The notes beneath the pieces are model-generated. The model worked only from the letters and a program-made list of their open reading frames with translations. It made no database searches and was not told the origin of the DNA. Both the position numbers and the translations under genes were made by a program. From assembly GCA_947501355.1 (NCBI GenBank), contig CANMVA010000001.1, positions 1,310,001-1,374,000 of the forward strand: a stretch of 64,000 nt of DNA. Direction: 5' to 3'. This document shows, in pieces, positions 26,401-34,723 of this stretch (the stretch's first letter is position 1; every line of letters starts with the position of its first letter). The DNA is from an uncultured Paracoccaceae bacterium (GTDB lineage Bacteria; Pseudomonadota; Alphaproteobacteria; Rhodobacterales; Rhodobacteraceae).

Positions 26401-27236
26401 CGGAAGAAACGTTAACATCCGGTAAGACATCTTTAACGATTTACCGGGATGCGCCGGTTTGGAGTGGGCGCACCGCTGCGTTGGGAAAGTTCAAATGCGC
26501 GGACGTCGCGGCGGGTGCCGATATGCTGCTTTCCGCTTGCGACAGGTTAAAATCGGAAGGCTTTCAAAGCATCATCGGGCCGATGGATGGCTCCACTTGG
26601 CACGCCTATCGTTTGGTTTTGGAAAGCGACGGATCGGCTCCGTTCTTGATGGAGCCGCAGTCGAAACCCCACGACTTCGCGGCGTTCGAGGCGGGTGGCT
26701 TCGAGGTAATTGAGCGATACTTTTCCGCTCGCGTTGCGATTGAAAGCCAAGCGCATGATATGCCAGAGCCGACGGACGCCTTGAGCGTCGAGACCTGGGA
26801 TGGCACTGATCCGGAAGGGTTTTTTCGGGATGTGCATGCGCTGTCCCTCAAGGCGTTTGCGGGAAATGTGCTCTATAAGCCAATCTCTGAAGCCGATTTT
26901 CTGGCGATGTATTTGCCTTATGTGCCGATGCTTGTGCCGGACTTGATCCTTTTTGCACGCGGCGCACAGAACGAGTTGGCGGGGTTTTTGTTTGGCCTGC
27001 CGAATTATGCGGAGGGGCGGACGCCATCGTCGGTGATCTTGAAAACCTACGCCAGCCTGCAGAAAGGGGCGGGCGGAATGTTGGCCCAGCAGTTTCACGC
27101 GACGGCCCATCGCCTTGGGTTTTCCCATGCAATTCATGCGCTTATCCATGAAGACAACCTGTCGGCGACGCGGTCGCGGCAGGAAGGCGCGGGCGTGATC
27201 CGGCGCTACGGCCTGATGGGGCGACGCCTTGGCTGA
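26397..27236 (+). CDS. GNAT-like acetyltransferase of the HMGR-UbiA operon
   Basis: A 279-residue protein starting at the ATG at 26397 within the stop of the kinase gene; the longer open frame upstream is a shadow. The fold looks like GNAT: an N-terminal module with GFQSIIGPMDGSTWHAYRLV, a middle strand region FFRDVHALSLKAFAGNVLYKP, and a C-terminal motif-A-like part FLFGLPNYAEGRTPSSVILKT with LHP-free acyl-CoA site pieces and NLSATRSRQEGAGVIRRYGLMGR. It probably transfers an acyl group to an amine, which would suit the amino group added by a BtaA-type enzyme. The acyl donor and acceptor are not known. Confidence 0.72.
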   Translation: MTEETLTSGKTSLTIYRDAPVWSGRTAALGKFKCADVAAGADMLLSACDRLKSEGFQSIIGPMDGSTWHAYRLVLESDGSAPFLMEPQSKPHDFAAFEAGGFEVIERYFSARVAIESQAHDMPEPTDALSVETWDGTDPEGFFRDVHALSLKAFAGNVLYKPISEADFLAMYLPYVPMLVPDLILFARGAQNELAGFLFGLPNYAEGRTPSSVILKTYASLQKGAGGMLAQQFHATAHRLGFSHAIHALIHEDNLSATRSRQEGAGVIRRYGLMGRRLG

Positions 27237-28614
27237 TTTGGTTAACGCCTTTCGGGACGCGGTGGCGGTGCGCAGGGATGAGCCGGCGCTGATCGAAGGC
27301 GACGGGCGGGTCGTGTCCTTTGCAGGCCTCTTGGCGCGGGCGGAGAGGTTTGCAGCGGATTTGCAGCGGCGCGGTGTGCAAAAAGGAGACCGCGCGTTGA
27401 TTGCAATGCCGGTTGGTGCCGATCTCTACGCAGCCCTCGCGGGCCTGTGGATGGTCGGCGCGGTAGCGGTCTTTCCAGAGCCTGCTCTGGGATTGAAAGG
27501 CTTGCGCCATGCCGTGCACGTGGCCCGGCCAAAGCTGTTGGTCGCGACGGGGGCTTACCGTTTTTTACACTTATTGCCAGAGCTTTGGCGGGCGAGGGGG
27601 GTGCGATCCGGCCGTTCAGGCGTCCCTGACTCCGTTGCGCTGGGTGCAGACGATCCCGCGTTGATGTCGTTCACGTCGGGCTCGACCGGCGCGCCGAAAT
27701 CTATCGTCCGCAGCCATGGATTTTTGATGGCACAGCGGGCCGCGGTGGCCCCGGTGTTGGAGACCGCCGATGGGCGTGATCTGGTGGCCTTTCCTGTCTT
27801 CGTGCTGGTGGGATTGGTCGCTGGACGGTGTTCGATCCTGCCGAACTGGAAATTGTCGCGGCAAGAGGACGTGACAGGCGCGGATTTGGTTAACTGGGTT
27901 AACCTTTCCGGGGCGACGCGTCTGTTATTGCCGCCCGCGCTGTGCGAGCGACTGGTCGCGGTTGGCGTGCCTGATGGGGTCACGGACGTGTTCACAGGAG
28001 GCGGGCCGGTCTTTCCGGATGTGATGCGGAAACTCGCAACACAATGTCGCGTCACTGCGGTTTATGGGTCTACCGAGGCAGAACCCATCGCAGAGATCGC
28101 GGCGAATGAGATTTCACAGGCGGACTGGGCTGCGATGGCTGCGGGGGATGGCTTGCTGGTGGGCGCTCCTGTCTCAGTGGTTGATTTGCGGCTGCAGGAT
28201 GATGAGGTTTGGGTTGCTGGGGCGCATGTGAACGAGGGGTATCTGAACCCTGCGGATGATGCGGCCAACAAGGTTAAGGACGGCGGTCGGATTTGGCACC
28301 GCACGGGCGATGCAGGGCGCTTGGATGCCGCCGGACGGTTATGGTTGCTGGGGCGTCATTCCGCTCGGGTGACATGGCGGGACGGTTGGCTTTACCCGTT
28401 CCAGATCGAAGTTGCGGCGCGACTTTGGGATGGGGTGCGCCGCGCGGCTTTGGTGGAGATTTCGGGTATACCGGTATTGGCGGTTGAGGCCGATAGGCAA
28501 GGGGATTGGCCCGTTCCGGAGGGCTTGGACATTCGGCTTGTCGACGCCATTCCAATGGATGCACGCCATGGCAGCAAGGTGGATTTGGCAGCACTGAAGG
28601 CAAAGTTGGGATGA
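27229..28614 (+). CDS. Adenylate-forming enzyme (ANL superfamily, OleC-like)
   Basis: A 461-residue acyl-AMP-forming enzyme. It opens with TTG at 27229 and overlaps the GNAT stop by eight bases. The P-loop-type motif SFTSGSTGAPKS is at residues 147-158, YGSTEAEP at 279-286, TGDAGRLDAAGRLWLLGR in the hinge region, and a C-terminal MDARHGSK carries the last lysine. The YGxTEAxP core and the D-x-R-H-x-x-K end recall OleC, the beta-lactone synthetase of olefin synthesis, more than ordinary acyl-CoA ligases. OleA, OleB and OleD are absent. It could activate a carboxylate, such as mevalonate or the homoserine-type carboxyl, for ring closure or transfer; this is inference. It is the last gene of the operon. 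Confidence 0.82.
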   Translation: MADLVNAFRDAVAVRRDEPALIEGDGRVVSFAGLLARAERFAADLQRRGVQKGDRALIAMPVGADLYAALAGLWMVGAVAVFPEPALGLKGLRHAVHVARPKLLVATGAYRFLHLLPELWRARGVRSGRSGVPDSVALGADDPALMSFTSGSTGAPKSIVRSHGFLMAQRAAVAPVLETADGRDLVAFPVFVLVGLVAGRCSILPNWKLSRQEDVTGADLVNWVNLSGATRLLLPPALCERLVAVGVPDGVTDVFTGGGPVFPDVMRKLATQCRVTAVYGSTEAEPIAEIAANEISQADWAAMAAGDGLLVGAPVSVVDLRLQDDEVWVAGAHVNEGYLNPADDAANKVKDGGRIWHRTGDAGRLDAAGRLWLLGRHSARVTWRDGWLYPFQIEVAARLWDGVRRAALVEISGIPVLAVEADRQGDWPVPEGLDIRLVDAIPMDARHGSKVDLAALKAKLG

Positions 28615-28660
28615 GTCTTTGGTAAAGGTGAAATGGATATTTCGACCTGATTGAAAGGGT

Positions 28661-29209
28661 TTAGGGGGCAATCCACTGCCCGTTCCAATCGGGGGTGGCG
28701 AAGCGCGCGCGGCGATGCAATTCAGGTCCAAGATGGAGCGTTTCGATCTCAATCACGTGGAGGGTGATGACCGTGAAATCTTCTTGGCTTGGTTTGGAGA
28801 TGTGGTCCTCAGGTTGCGCGATTTCGTGACCGGGGGCGGGCGTGCCACCGTAGACGCGCTGTGCATCCTTGGGGATTTGCACCCATTTTGTTTCTTCCGC
28901 GTGAGAGAGGTTCGCCCTGCAGCGCAGGCGGATCTGCAGCTTGGACTTTGCATCCCAGATATGGAGCAGTGCGTTGGGGTTCTTGGTTAATTCGCCGATC
29001 TTGGCGGAGCGGCGATCGGTGTGAATTTCGAGGGTCTTTGCCTCCGGATCGACAGCGCGCAGGACAACGGTGCGGGCTTCGGGGCCGGTATCTCCGACGG
29101 TGGCGAGGGTTGGATTGCGGGTTGCCGCGCGTCGGTCTTTGGTGCCGCGGGCGAGGCGTTGCCAGACCTGGGCGAGCGTGCTGTCCAGCCTGTGGAACGG
29201 GTCATTCAT
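28661..29209 (-). CDS. Pyridoxamine 5'-phosphate oxidase-family flavin-binding protein
   Basis: A 182-residue split-barrel FMN-binding protein. It has RNPTLATVGDTGPEARTVVLR and EIHTDRRSAKIGELTKNPNALLHIWD, the FMN phosphate-binding pattern of the PNPOx-like family, and a typical C-terminal RARF..DWNGQWIAP end. Shorter than PdxH (about 210-220), and related to the Alr4036/PNPOx-like family; the true substrate is unclear. It overlaps the AttH-like gene by eight bases and is the distal gene of the minus-strand ABC operon. Confidence 0.8.
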   Translation of the reverse strand: MNDPFHRLDSTLAQVWQRLARGTKDRRAATRNPTLATVGDTGPEARTVVLRAVDPEAKTLEIHTDRRSAKIGELTKNPNALLHIWDAKSKLQIRLRCRANLSHAEETKWVQIPKDAQRVYGGTPAPGHEIAQPEDHISKPSQEDFTVITLHVIEIETLHLGPELHRRARFATPDWNGQWIAP

Positions 29210-30257
29210 AGCCGGTCATCTCCAGATAGCCGACGCCAGCGTGCGAGCCAGTAAAGCGCAGCGGGCCCTCCCAATAGGGAAAAAGCGTGTCCATCCAGCT
29301 TTGCGGATTGGTCGGCTGTGTCGTGATATCAATGCCGCGCGCGGGGAGTTCGACCCGCCATTCCGTGGGGACCTGGCGGCCGGCAACCGCCGTTAAGGTT
29401 AACGGTGTTAAGGTTAATGCGCCGTCGCCGTAAGGCGTGGGGGTACCGTCTGCGTCAATGTAGGTGGCGGATGTGAACACCCCCGTCGCACCGCGCAAGC
29501 CGAAGCCCATGAGTTTTGCCCCATCGTTGAAATGGAGCGAGAACCAGTCCCAGCCGGTTTGATCCGCGGCCAAGGGTTGGGAGGACCATTCACGGTCGAG
29601 CCATGCCTTGCCGGTGACGGGGACCGGGCCATCCGGGAGGGTCAGCTCGCCTGACACCTCATAGAAGGGTTGCGAGTAGTAGTAGCTGGCTTGCCCGGAC
29701 GCGGATTTGACTGAATAGCCGCGGTCGCCCTGAAAGACGAGGGGGCCAGTGGCGGTCAGGTCGAGGGTATAGGCGGCCTCCATCCCGCGGGCGGTTATGG
29801 TTAACGCATCGAGTTGGTCGTCAGTGGCGGCGGTACTGGTCATGGACCAGTCGTCGATCCAGGCCTCGAACGGGTCTGCGACGACACCGGCCTGGCCGAT
29901 GCTGCCGCGTGCGAGGCGTTCGGCGACGAAATGCCGGTCGGGCGTGGTGATGCCCGCGTGGCCCATCCAAAGCTGGGACGTGTCCCAGCCCGCGCTGGAT
30001 TCGGGCGCAAGGGCTGAGCGGAAAAGGGTCCATTGCACGCCGTAGTCGCGGCCGTCTTCCCCTTCGAGAACAGCCGTCAGATACCACCATTCGATGCGGT
30101 AGTCGGGATGGGCGCCGTGGTCGTTAGGGAAGGTTAATTCGGTACCCCGTTGTGGGATCGCAAAGCCTTCAGCATCTGTGCCGAGGCCCGCGAAACCCTG
30201 AGCGAAAAGCGCGGTCGCCCAGAGCCAAAAGAGAAATGCGAGGGCTCTAACGCTCAT
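29202..30257 (-). CDS. AttH / carotenoid 1,2-hydratase-family lipocalin-like protein
   Basis: A 351-residue exported protein with an N-terminal signal (LAFLFWLWATALFAQG). The first half has the AttH/CrtC signature: FPNDHGAHPDYRIEWWYLTA and VQWTLFRSALAP with WMGHAGITTPDRHFVAER; the second half has WLDREWSSQPLA and DWFSLHFNDG. CrtC hydrates carotenoids, but proteins in this position beside an ABC exporter belong to the AttH branch, whose substrate is unknown. It overlaps the permease by 11 bases and is followed by the PNPOx-like gene. No carotenoid genes are nearby, so I favour an envelope role. Confidence 0.82.
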   Translation of the reverse strand: MSVRALAFLFWLWATALFAQGFAGLGTDAEGFAIPQRGTELTFPNDHGAHPDYRIEWWYLTAVLEGEDGRDYGVQWTLFRSALAPESSAGWDTSQLWMGHAGITTPDRHFVAERLARGSIGQAGVVADPFEAWIDDWSMTSTAATDDQLDALTITARGMEAAYTLDLTATGPLVFQGDRGYSVKSASGQASYYYSQPFYEVSGELTLPDGPVPVTGKAWLDREWSSQPLAADQTGWDWFSLHFNDGAKLMGFGLRGATGVFTSATYIDADGTPTPYGDGALTLTPLTLTAVAGRQVPTEWRVELPARGIDITTQPTNPQSWMDTLFPYWEGPLRFTGSHAGVGYLEMTGYE

Positions 30258-32637
30258 GGGCGAACACCTTGATGAGATCAGCGGCGGGGCGGGTCGCCAG
30301 ACGTCGGGCTGGCCATGCGGCAGAGAGGGCCGCGGCGATAAGGGCGGCGATAAAGAGGCCGATCCAGTCGCGGGGGAAAAGCGTCATCGGGAGGCGCCAG
30401 CCGAAGGCCTCGACATTGACGATAGCCAGCAAGACCCATGCGAGCGCGAGGCCCACTGGGAGCGCGATCAGGGCGGTGAGCGCCGCGAGGATAACAGCAC
30501 GGAGCAGCTCGAGACGGGCGAGTTTGGCGCGGGTCAAGCCCATCGCCCAGACAGGGGCAAGCTGGGGCAGGCGCATGGTCGATAAGGTTAACAGGCTGGT
30601 CAAAAGGGCAAGAGCCGCGACGCCAAGTGTTAACGCATTCAGGGCGCCTGTGACCGTGAATGTCCGCTCGAACACATCAAGGGAGAAGGCTTTGATGGCG
30701 GCTTGATCGCGGATATTTCGGGCGGGCAGGCCAGCGCTTGTAAGCAGATCTGTGACCTCGTTGACGCGGGCTTCAGGAAGGCGAAGGGCGAAGTTGAGAC
30801 CTTGGACAGGCGCGCCTTGAGCGCGAAGTTGGGCGAGGGACAGGATCGCCTCGCCGCGCGGATTTCCGTAGTCGGAATAGACACCAAGCACGGTAAATTC
30901 TGCGCGTCCGAGGGTGACGGGATCGCCGGGGGCGAGGTTTTCCCGCAGGCTGAGTTGCTCGTTGATGAGCGCGCCTTCGCCTGCAGCAAGCAGGTCCCAG
31001 ACGTCGGGATCGGCGGCAATAAGGGGCCAGTTTTCGCGGTATGTGACGTCGTCGATGATGCCGTAAATCTGGCCGGGCGCGCTTTCGATTGATGCCTCGA
31101 TATAGCGGATTGGCAGGATTGCATCGACCTGACCGTCCAACAGGTTTGCCAGGTCCGCGGCCTCGGTTTCGTCGCGCGCTGTGACATAGAGTTGCGCGGC
31201 TAGTCGCTGGTCGAGCCAGCCGGTGAAGGTCACGCGAAAGGAGCTGACCATCGTGCCGACGCCGATATTTGCGGCCATCGCCAGCAGAAGCGCCATAAGG
31301 GCGAGTGACAGCCCGGGGACCTGTTGACGGGTGTCCGCGAGGGTCCAGTCGGAGAGGGCTGTGCGGCTGAATTTGGAGGCGAGATTGAGAGCGAAATGGA
31401 GGAAAAGCGGGAGCGTGAGGGCGGCCCCGACCAGCAGGCAACCGAGGAGGATAAAGCCGGTCGTGAGGCCAGAGCCGTAGATTGCGAGGAGGGTGGCGAG
31501 GGCGATTAAACCAGCCCCGCCAAGGGCTTGGCGCTTGAGCGACTTGAGTGATGCGATGGCCCATGCGCGGGGTTGCGCAGGCGCAAGGATCGGCAGATGC
31601 GCTGTCCGCCACAGGCTTTGCGCGCCCGCGACTGCTGTGCCCAGAAGGGCGATGGCGAGGCCAGACAGCCACCACGCGGGGTTGAGCGTCAGCGCGCCAG
31701 AGACCTGGGCGCCGTAGAGGCCGCGCAGGGTCGCGGCGACATCCGGCAGCAGCGCTGCGGCGACCAAATAGCCAAGCGCCACACCCAACGTGCCTGCGAT
31801 CAGGGCGAGGGCGAAAAGCTCGGTTGCCAGAAGCCCGAGCAGTGTCGATTTGCGCAAGCCCAGGGCGCGTAACGTGCGAAACAGGGGGCGGCGTTGCTCG
31901 AACGCGAGGCCGATGGCGGCATGGACGATGAAGAGGCCAACGCCGAAAGACAGCAGGCCAAAAGCGGTCAGATTCAGGTGGAAGCTGTCGGTGAGCCGGG
32001 CGATGTCATTGCCCTCTTCCGGCGCGACGAGCAGCAGATCGGGGGCCACATCCGAGAGAGGTGGCAGGTTGATCGGTTGCTCGGGCGCGAGGATCAACCG
32101 CGCGAAGCTGTCGGTCTGCAGCAAATCGGCGGCGGTGCTGAGATCGGCGATGATAATGCCGGGGGTCAACGTCTCGGTGGTGCGCACGGGGGGCAGCGTT
32201 GAGGGGATTTGCGCGGCGGTATCGGGATGAGCAAAAAACAGGCCATTGCGCACGAAACTTTGCAGGTCACCATCGCCCGACAGATCAACGGGCGCGCTTT
32301 GGGGCGGCGTCGTCAGCGGGTCAATTCCGATCAGGCGCACGCGGCTGCCGTTAAGGTTAATGAAGCCGTCCATAACGGGGGAAACCAGCCAGCCCGCGCG
32401 CCGGATCGCGATGTAGTCGGCCAGCGGAATCGTTCCCGTGCGCGGCTCCAGCCGTTGGAGCTCGTCCTGGCCAAGGATGCCTGCCGCGCGGTCATAGCTT
32501 GCGCGCGCCTCTGCATTGATCGCTTGCACGCCGGACCAGAGCGCGGTGGCAAGCGCAAGGCCGAGCAAAAGGCTGACCAGTTGGATCGGATGTTTGCGCC
32601 AATGCGAGATCAGGGCGCTGAACGCAGCGCGCTTCAT
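30247..32637 (-). CDS. FtsX-type ABC transporter permease (AttFG-like, duplicated)
   Basis: A 796-residue inner-membrane permease of the MacB/FtsX group. It has an N-terminal helix followed by a large periplasmic domain (residues about 40-225), a cluster of three helices, a central helix pair, a second periplasmic domain (about 470-640), and three final helices; the duplicated layout is typical of AttFG/YbbP-like exporters. It starts with the ATG at 32637, overlapping the ATPase stop by four bases. With the ATPase and the AttH-like protein it forms an AttEFGH-like system that probably moves a lipid or lipoprotein-like substrate at the membrane. Confidence 0.88.
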   Translation of the reverse strand: MKRAAFSALISHWRKHPIQLVSLLLGLALATALWSGVQAINAEARASYDRAAGILGQDELQRLEPRTGTIPLADYIAIRRAGWLVSPVMDGFINLNGSRVRLIGIDPLTTPPQSAPVDLSGDGDLQSFVRNGLFFAHPDTAAQIPSTLPPVRTTETLTPGIIIADLSTAADLLQTDSFARLILAPEQPINLPPLSDVAPDLLLVAPEEGNDIARLTDSFHLNLTAFGLLSFGVGLFIVHAAIGLAFEQRRPLFRTLRALGLRKSTLLGLLATELFALALIAGTLGVALGYLVAAALLPDVAATLRGLYGAQVSGALTLNPAWWLSGLAIALLGTAVAGAQSLWRTAHLPILAPAQPRAWAIASLKSLKRQALGGAGLIALATLLAIYGSGLTTGFILLGCLLVGAALTLPLFLHFALNLASKFSRTALSDWTLADTRQQVPGLSLALMALLLAMAANIGVGTMVSSFRVTFTGWLDQRLAAQLYVTARDETEAADLANLLDGQVDAILPIRYIEASIESAPGQIYGIIDDVTYRENWPLIAADPDVWDLLAAGEGALINEQLSLRENLAPGDPVTLGRAEFTVLGVYSDYGNPRGEAILSLAQLRAQGAPVQGLNFALRLPEARVNEVTDLLTSAGLPARNIRDQAAIKAFSLDVFERTFTVTGALNALTLGVAALALLTSLLTLSTMRLPQLAPVWAMGLTRAKLARLELLRAVILAALTALIALPVGLALAWVLLAIVNVEAFGWRLPMTLFPRDWIGLFIAALIAAALSAAWPARRLATRPAADLIKVFAHER

Positions 32638-33290
32638 GGGCTGACCTGACCGTGAGACAGATGCAGGCGGCGATCGAGTTTTTTGGCCTGGCGCAGGGAA
32701 TGGGTGACCATCAGCAGCGCAGCACCCGTGTCACGAACCCCGCTCATCAGCAGATCAAGGACGGTGTCAGAGCTGTCTTCATCAAGGTTACCGGTGGGCT
32801 CATCCGCCAGCACCAGTTTCGGGCGTGCCGCCAGGGTCCGCGCAATGGCGACGCGCTGTTGCTGACCGCCGGACAGCTGTTCTGGGTAGCGCGTCAGATG
32901 ATCGGCAAGTCCCAGATGGTGCGCCAATTCCGAGCACCACTCACCATCAGCGCGTCCTGCCAGACGGGCGTGAAAAGCGATATTAGCGGCGACGTCCAGA
33001 GAGGGGATCAGGTTGAATTGCTGGAAGATTACCCCAATCTCACCCCGACGCAGATCGGCGCGGGCGGCATCATCCATCTGCGTCAGATCGTGGTTTTGAA
33101 ACCGGATGGCCCCGCTATCGGGCGCGTCCAGACCGGCCACTAAGGTTAACAAGGTGCTCTTGCCCGACCCACTTTCACCAGTCAGCGCAAGGCTCTTACC
33201 CGCCTCAAGTGACAGGGACACGTCGCGCAAAACGGTCTGCACAGCGTCCTCGGACGGATAAGTTTTGGTTAGATTTTCGACCTGTAACAC
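32634..33290 (-). CDS. ABC transporter ATP-binding protein (LolD/MacB type)
   Basis: A 218-residue ATPase with Walker A GESGSGKST at about residues 38-46, signature LSGGQQQRVAIARTL, and Walker B VLADEPTGNLDEDS. The sequence resembles LolD/YbbA partners of FtsX-type permeases. The start is GTG at 33290, which gives the usual family N-terminus (LQVENLTKTYPS). First gene of the ABC-AttH-PNPOx operon. Confidence 0.92.
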   Translation of the reverse strand: MLQVENLTKTYPSEDAVQTVLRDVSLSLEAGKSLALTGESGSGKSTLLTLVAGLDAPDSGAIRFQNHDLTQMDDAARADLRRGEIGVIFQQFNLIPSLDVAANIAFHARLAGRADGEWCSELAHHLGLADHLTRYPEQLSGGQQQRVAIARTLAARPKLVLADEPTGNLDEDSSDTVLDLLMSGVRDTGAALLMVTHSLRQAKKLDRRLHLSHGQVSP

Positions 33291-33352
33291 GGCTTTTCGC
33301 GCCCTTTTTACCCTGTGCCACCATTTAGGCCGGGTTGAGGCGGGGTGAAGCC

Positions 33353-34480
33353 CTAGTCTTCTTTTGTGTCCAAATACTCAACTGGCAAGACAGGGGCAGC
33401 GCGCGTCAGGGTCAGTTCAGCGTCGGAGAACTGCCACGGGCCGCGCACACCTGGGACGCCGTCTGGAGAGATCTTCAGGCCGCGATGCTGCACCTGCGGA
33501 TCGTGAAACACCTGCGCAATGTCATTGATTGGACCGGCGGGGACTGTGGCGGCGTCGCATGCCGCCAGAAGTTTGGCCGCTGGCCATTTGCGGGTCTCCG
33601 CTTCAAGCGCCTCGGTCAGGGCATCGCGGTTCTCCACGCGCAACTGATTGCTGAGAAACCGCGCATCCTCGGCCAGCTCCGAGCGTCCCAGCAGTGCGCA
33701 AAAGCGCTGAAATTGCCCATCATTGCCCACGGCAGCGATGATATGACCGTCGGCGGTCGGCAAGACCTGATAGGGCGCGATGTTGGGGTGCGCGTTGCCT
33801 TTGCGTGCCGGAGCCGCCCCTGTCGCCAGATAATTCATCGCCTGATTGGCGAGCAGGGCTGTCGCGCAATCCATCAGCGCCATGTCGATATGCTGACCCT
33901 TGCCGGTCCGGTGGCGTTGCTCGAGAGCGGCGAGAATGCCGGTCGTGGCGTAAAGCCCCGTGACAATATCGGTGACGGCGACGCCAACCTTCTGGGGCTG
34001 TTGATCGGGCTCCCCGGTGATCGACATCAGGCCGGAAAGGCCTTGGATCATGAAGTCATAGCCCGCGCGGTCGGCATAGGGGCCGTCCTGACCGAACCCG
34101 GTGATCGAGCAGTAGATCAGGCGCGGATTCAGGGCGCTGAGCGAGGCATAATCGAGGCCATATTTGGCAAGGCCGCCGACTTTGAAATTCTCGATCAGAA
34201 TATCGGCATCTTCGACGAGATCGCGCAACTGGGCCTGGCCTTCCGTGGTCGAAAAGTCGATGACAAGGGAGGTCTTGCCGCGGTTACAGGCGTAGAAATA
34301 AGCCGCACTTTTATCGCCATCGCGCTCGATGAAAGGAGGACCCCAGCGGCGGGTATCGTCTCCGGCGGGGGCTTCGATCTTGAGGACCTCGGCCCCCAGA
34401 TCAGCCAGTGCCTGACCCGCCCAGGGACCGGCCAGAATACGGGCAATTTCGATGACTTTGAGACCAGCGAGAGGGGACAT
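33353..34480 (-). CDS. CaiB/BaiF-family CoA-transferase (family III)
   Basis: A 375-residue family III CoA-transferase. It starts at the ATG at 34480 (SPLAGLKVIEIARILAGPW), since the open frame farther upstream has no family resemblance. Motifs: GAEVLKIEAPAGDDTR with the conserved region before the catalytic Asp, RGKTSLVIDFSTTEGQ, and ITGFGQDGPYADRAGYDFMIQG. The acid substrate is not predictable from sequence. It is divergent from the first soxT gene across a 243-base gap. Confidence 0.9.
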   Translation of the reverse strand: MSPLAGLKVIEIARILAGPWAGQALADLGAEVLKIEAPAGDDTRRWGPPFIERDGDKSAAYFYACNRGKTSLVIDFSTTEGQAQLRDLVEDADILIENFKVGGLAKYGLDYASLSALNPRLIYCSITGFGQDGPYADRAGYDFMIQGLSGLMSITGEPDQQPQKVGVAVTDIVTGLYATTGILAALEQRHRTGKGQHIDMALMDCATALLANQAMNYLATGAAPARKGNAHPNIAPYQVLPTADGHIIAAVGNDGQFQRFCALLGRSELAEDARFLSNQLRVENRDALTEALEAETRKWPAAKLLAACDAATVPAGPINDIAQVFHDPQVQHRGLKISPDGVPGVRGPWQFSDAELTLTRAAPVLPVEYLDTKED

Positions 34481-34723
34481 AGGCGTGCCTTTCCTGTGAT
34501 GGGCTGACCTGATCACAGGGGCGCTGGCAAGGGAAGGTGCAAAAAAGGACCGTTTGGTTGGCGGTACGGACGCGGGACAGGTCCGGTTTTCTGCGGTGCA
34601 GAAGGTGTAGAACGCTGTCTTCCTAGGGGTCGATTTGGCGGAACGATGTTCTGTTTCGCTCGTTTGCACCCCATAGAAAGATGTGGTGAAAGGCGACCCT
34701 GTTGCCCGTTTAGGAGACATCTG

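Noticed and set aside
14347-28614. Idea that the homogentisate genes and the phytol-kinase/UbiA pair form a tocopherol-like pathway
   Set aside because: hmgA, maiA and fahA degrade homogentisate, and the two operons are separated by a transposase relic, a gene-poor gap and rpiB. No tocopherol cyclase or methyltransferase is present.
29202-30257. Carotenoid 1,2-hydratase (CrtC) in a photosynthesis cluster
   Set aside because: No crt or bch genes are nearby, and the linkage to an FtsX-type ABC exporter fits AttH instead.
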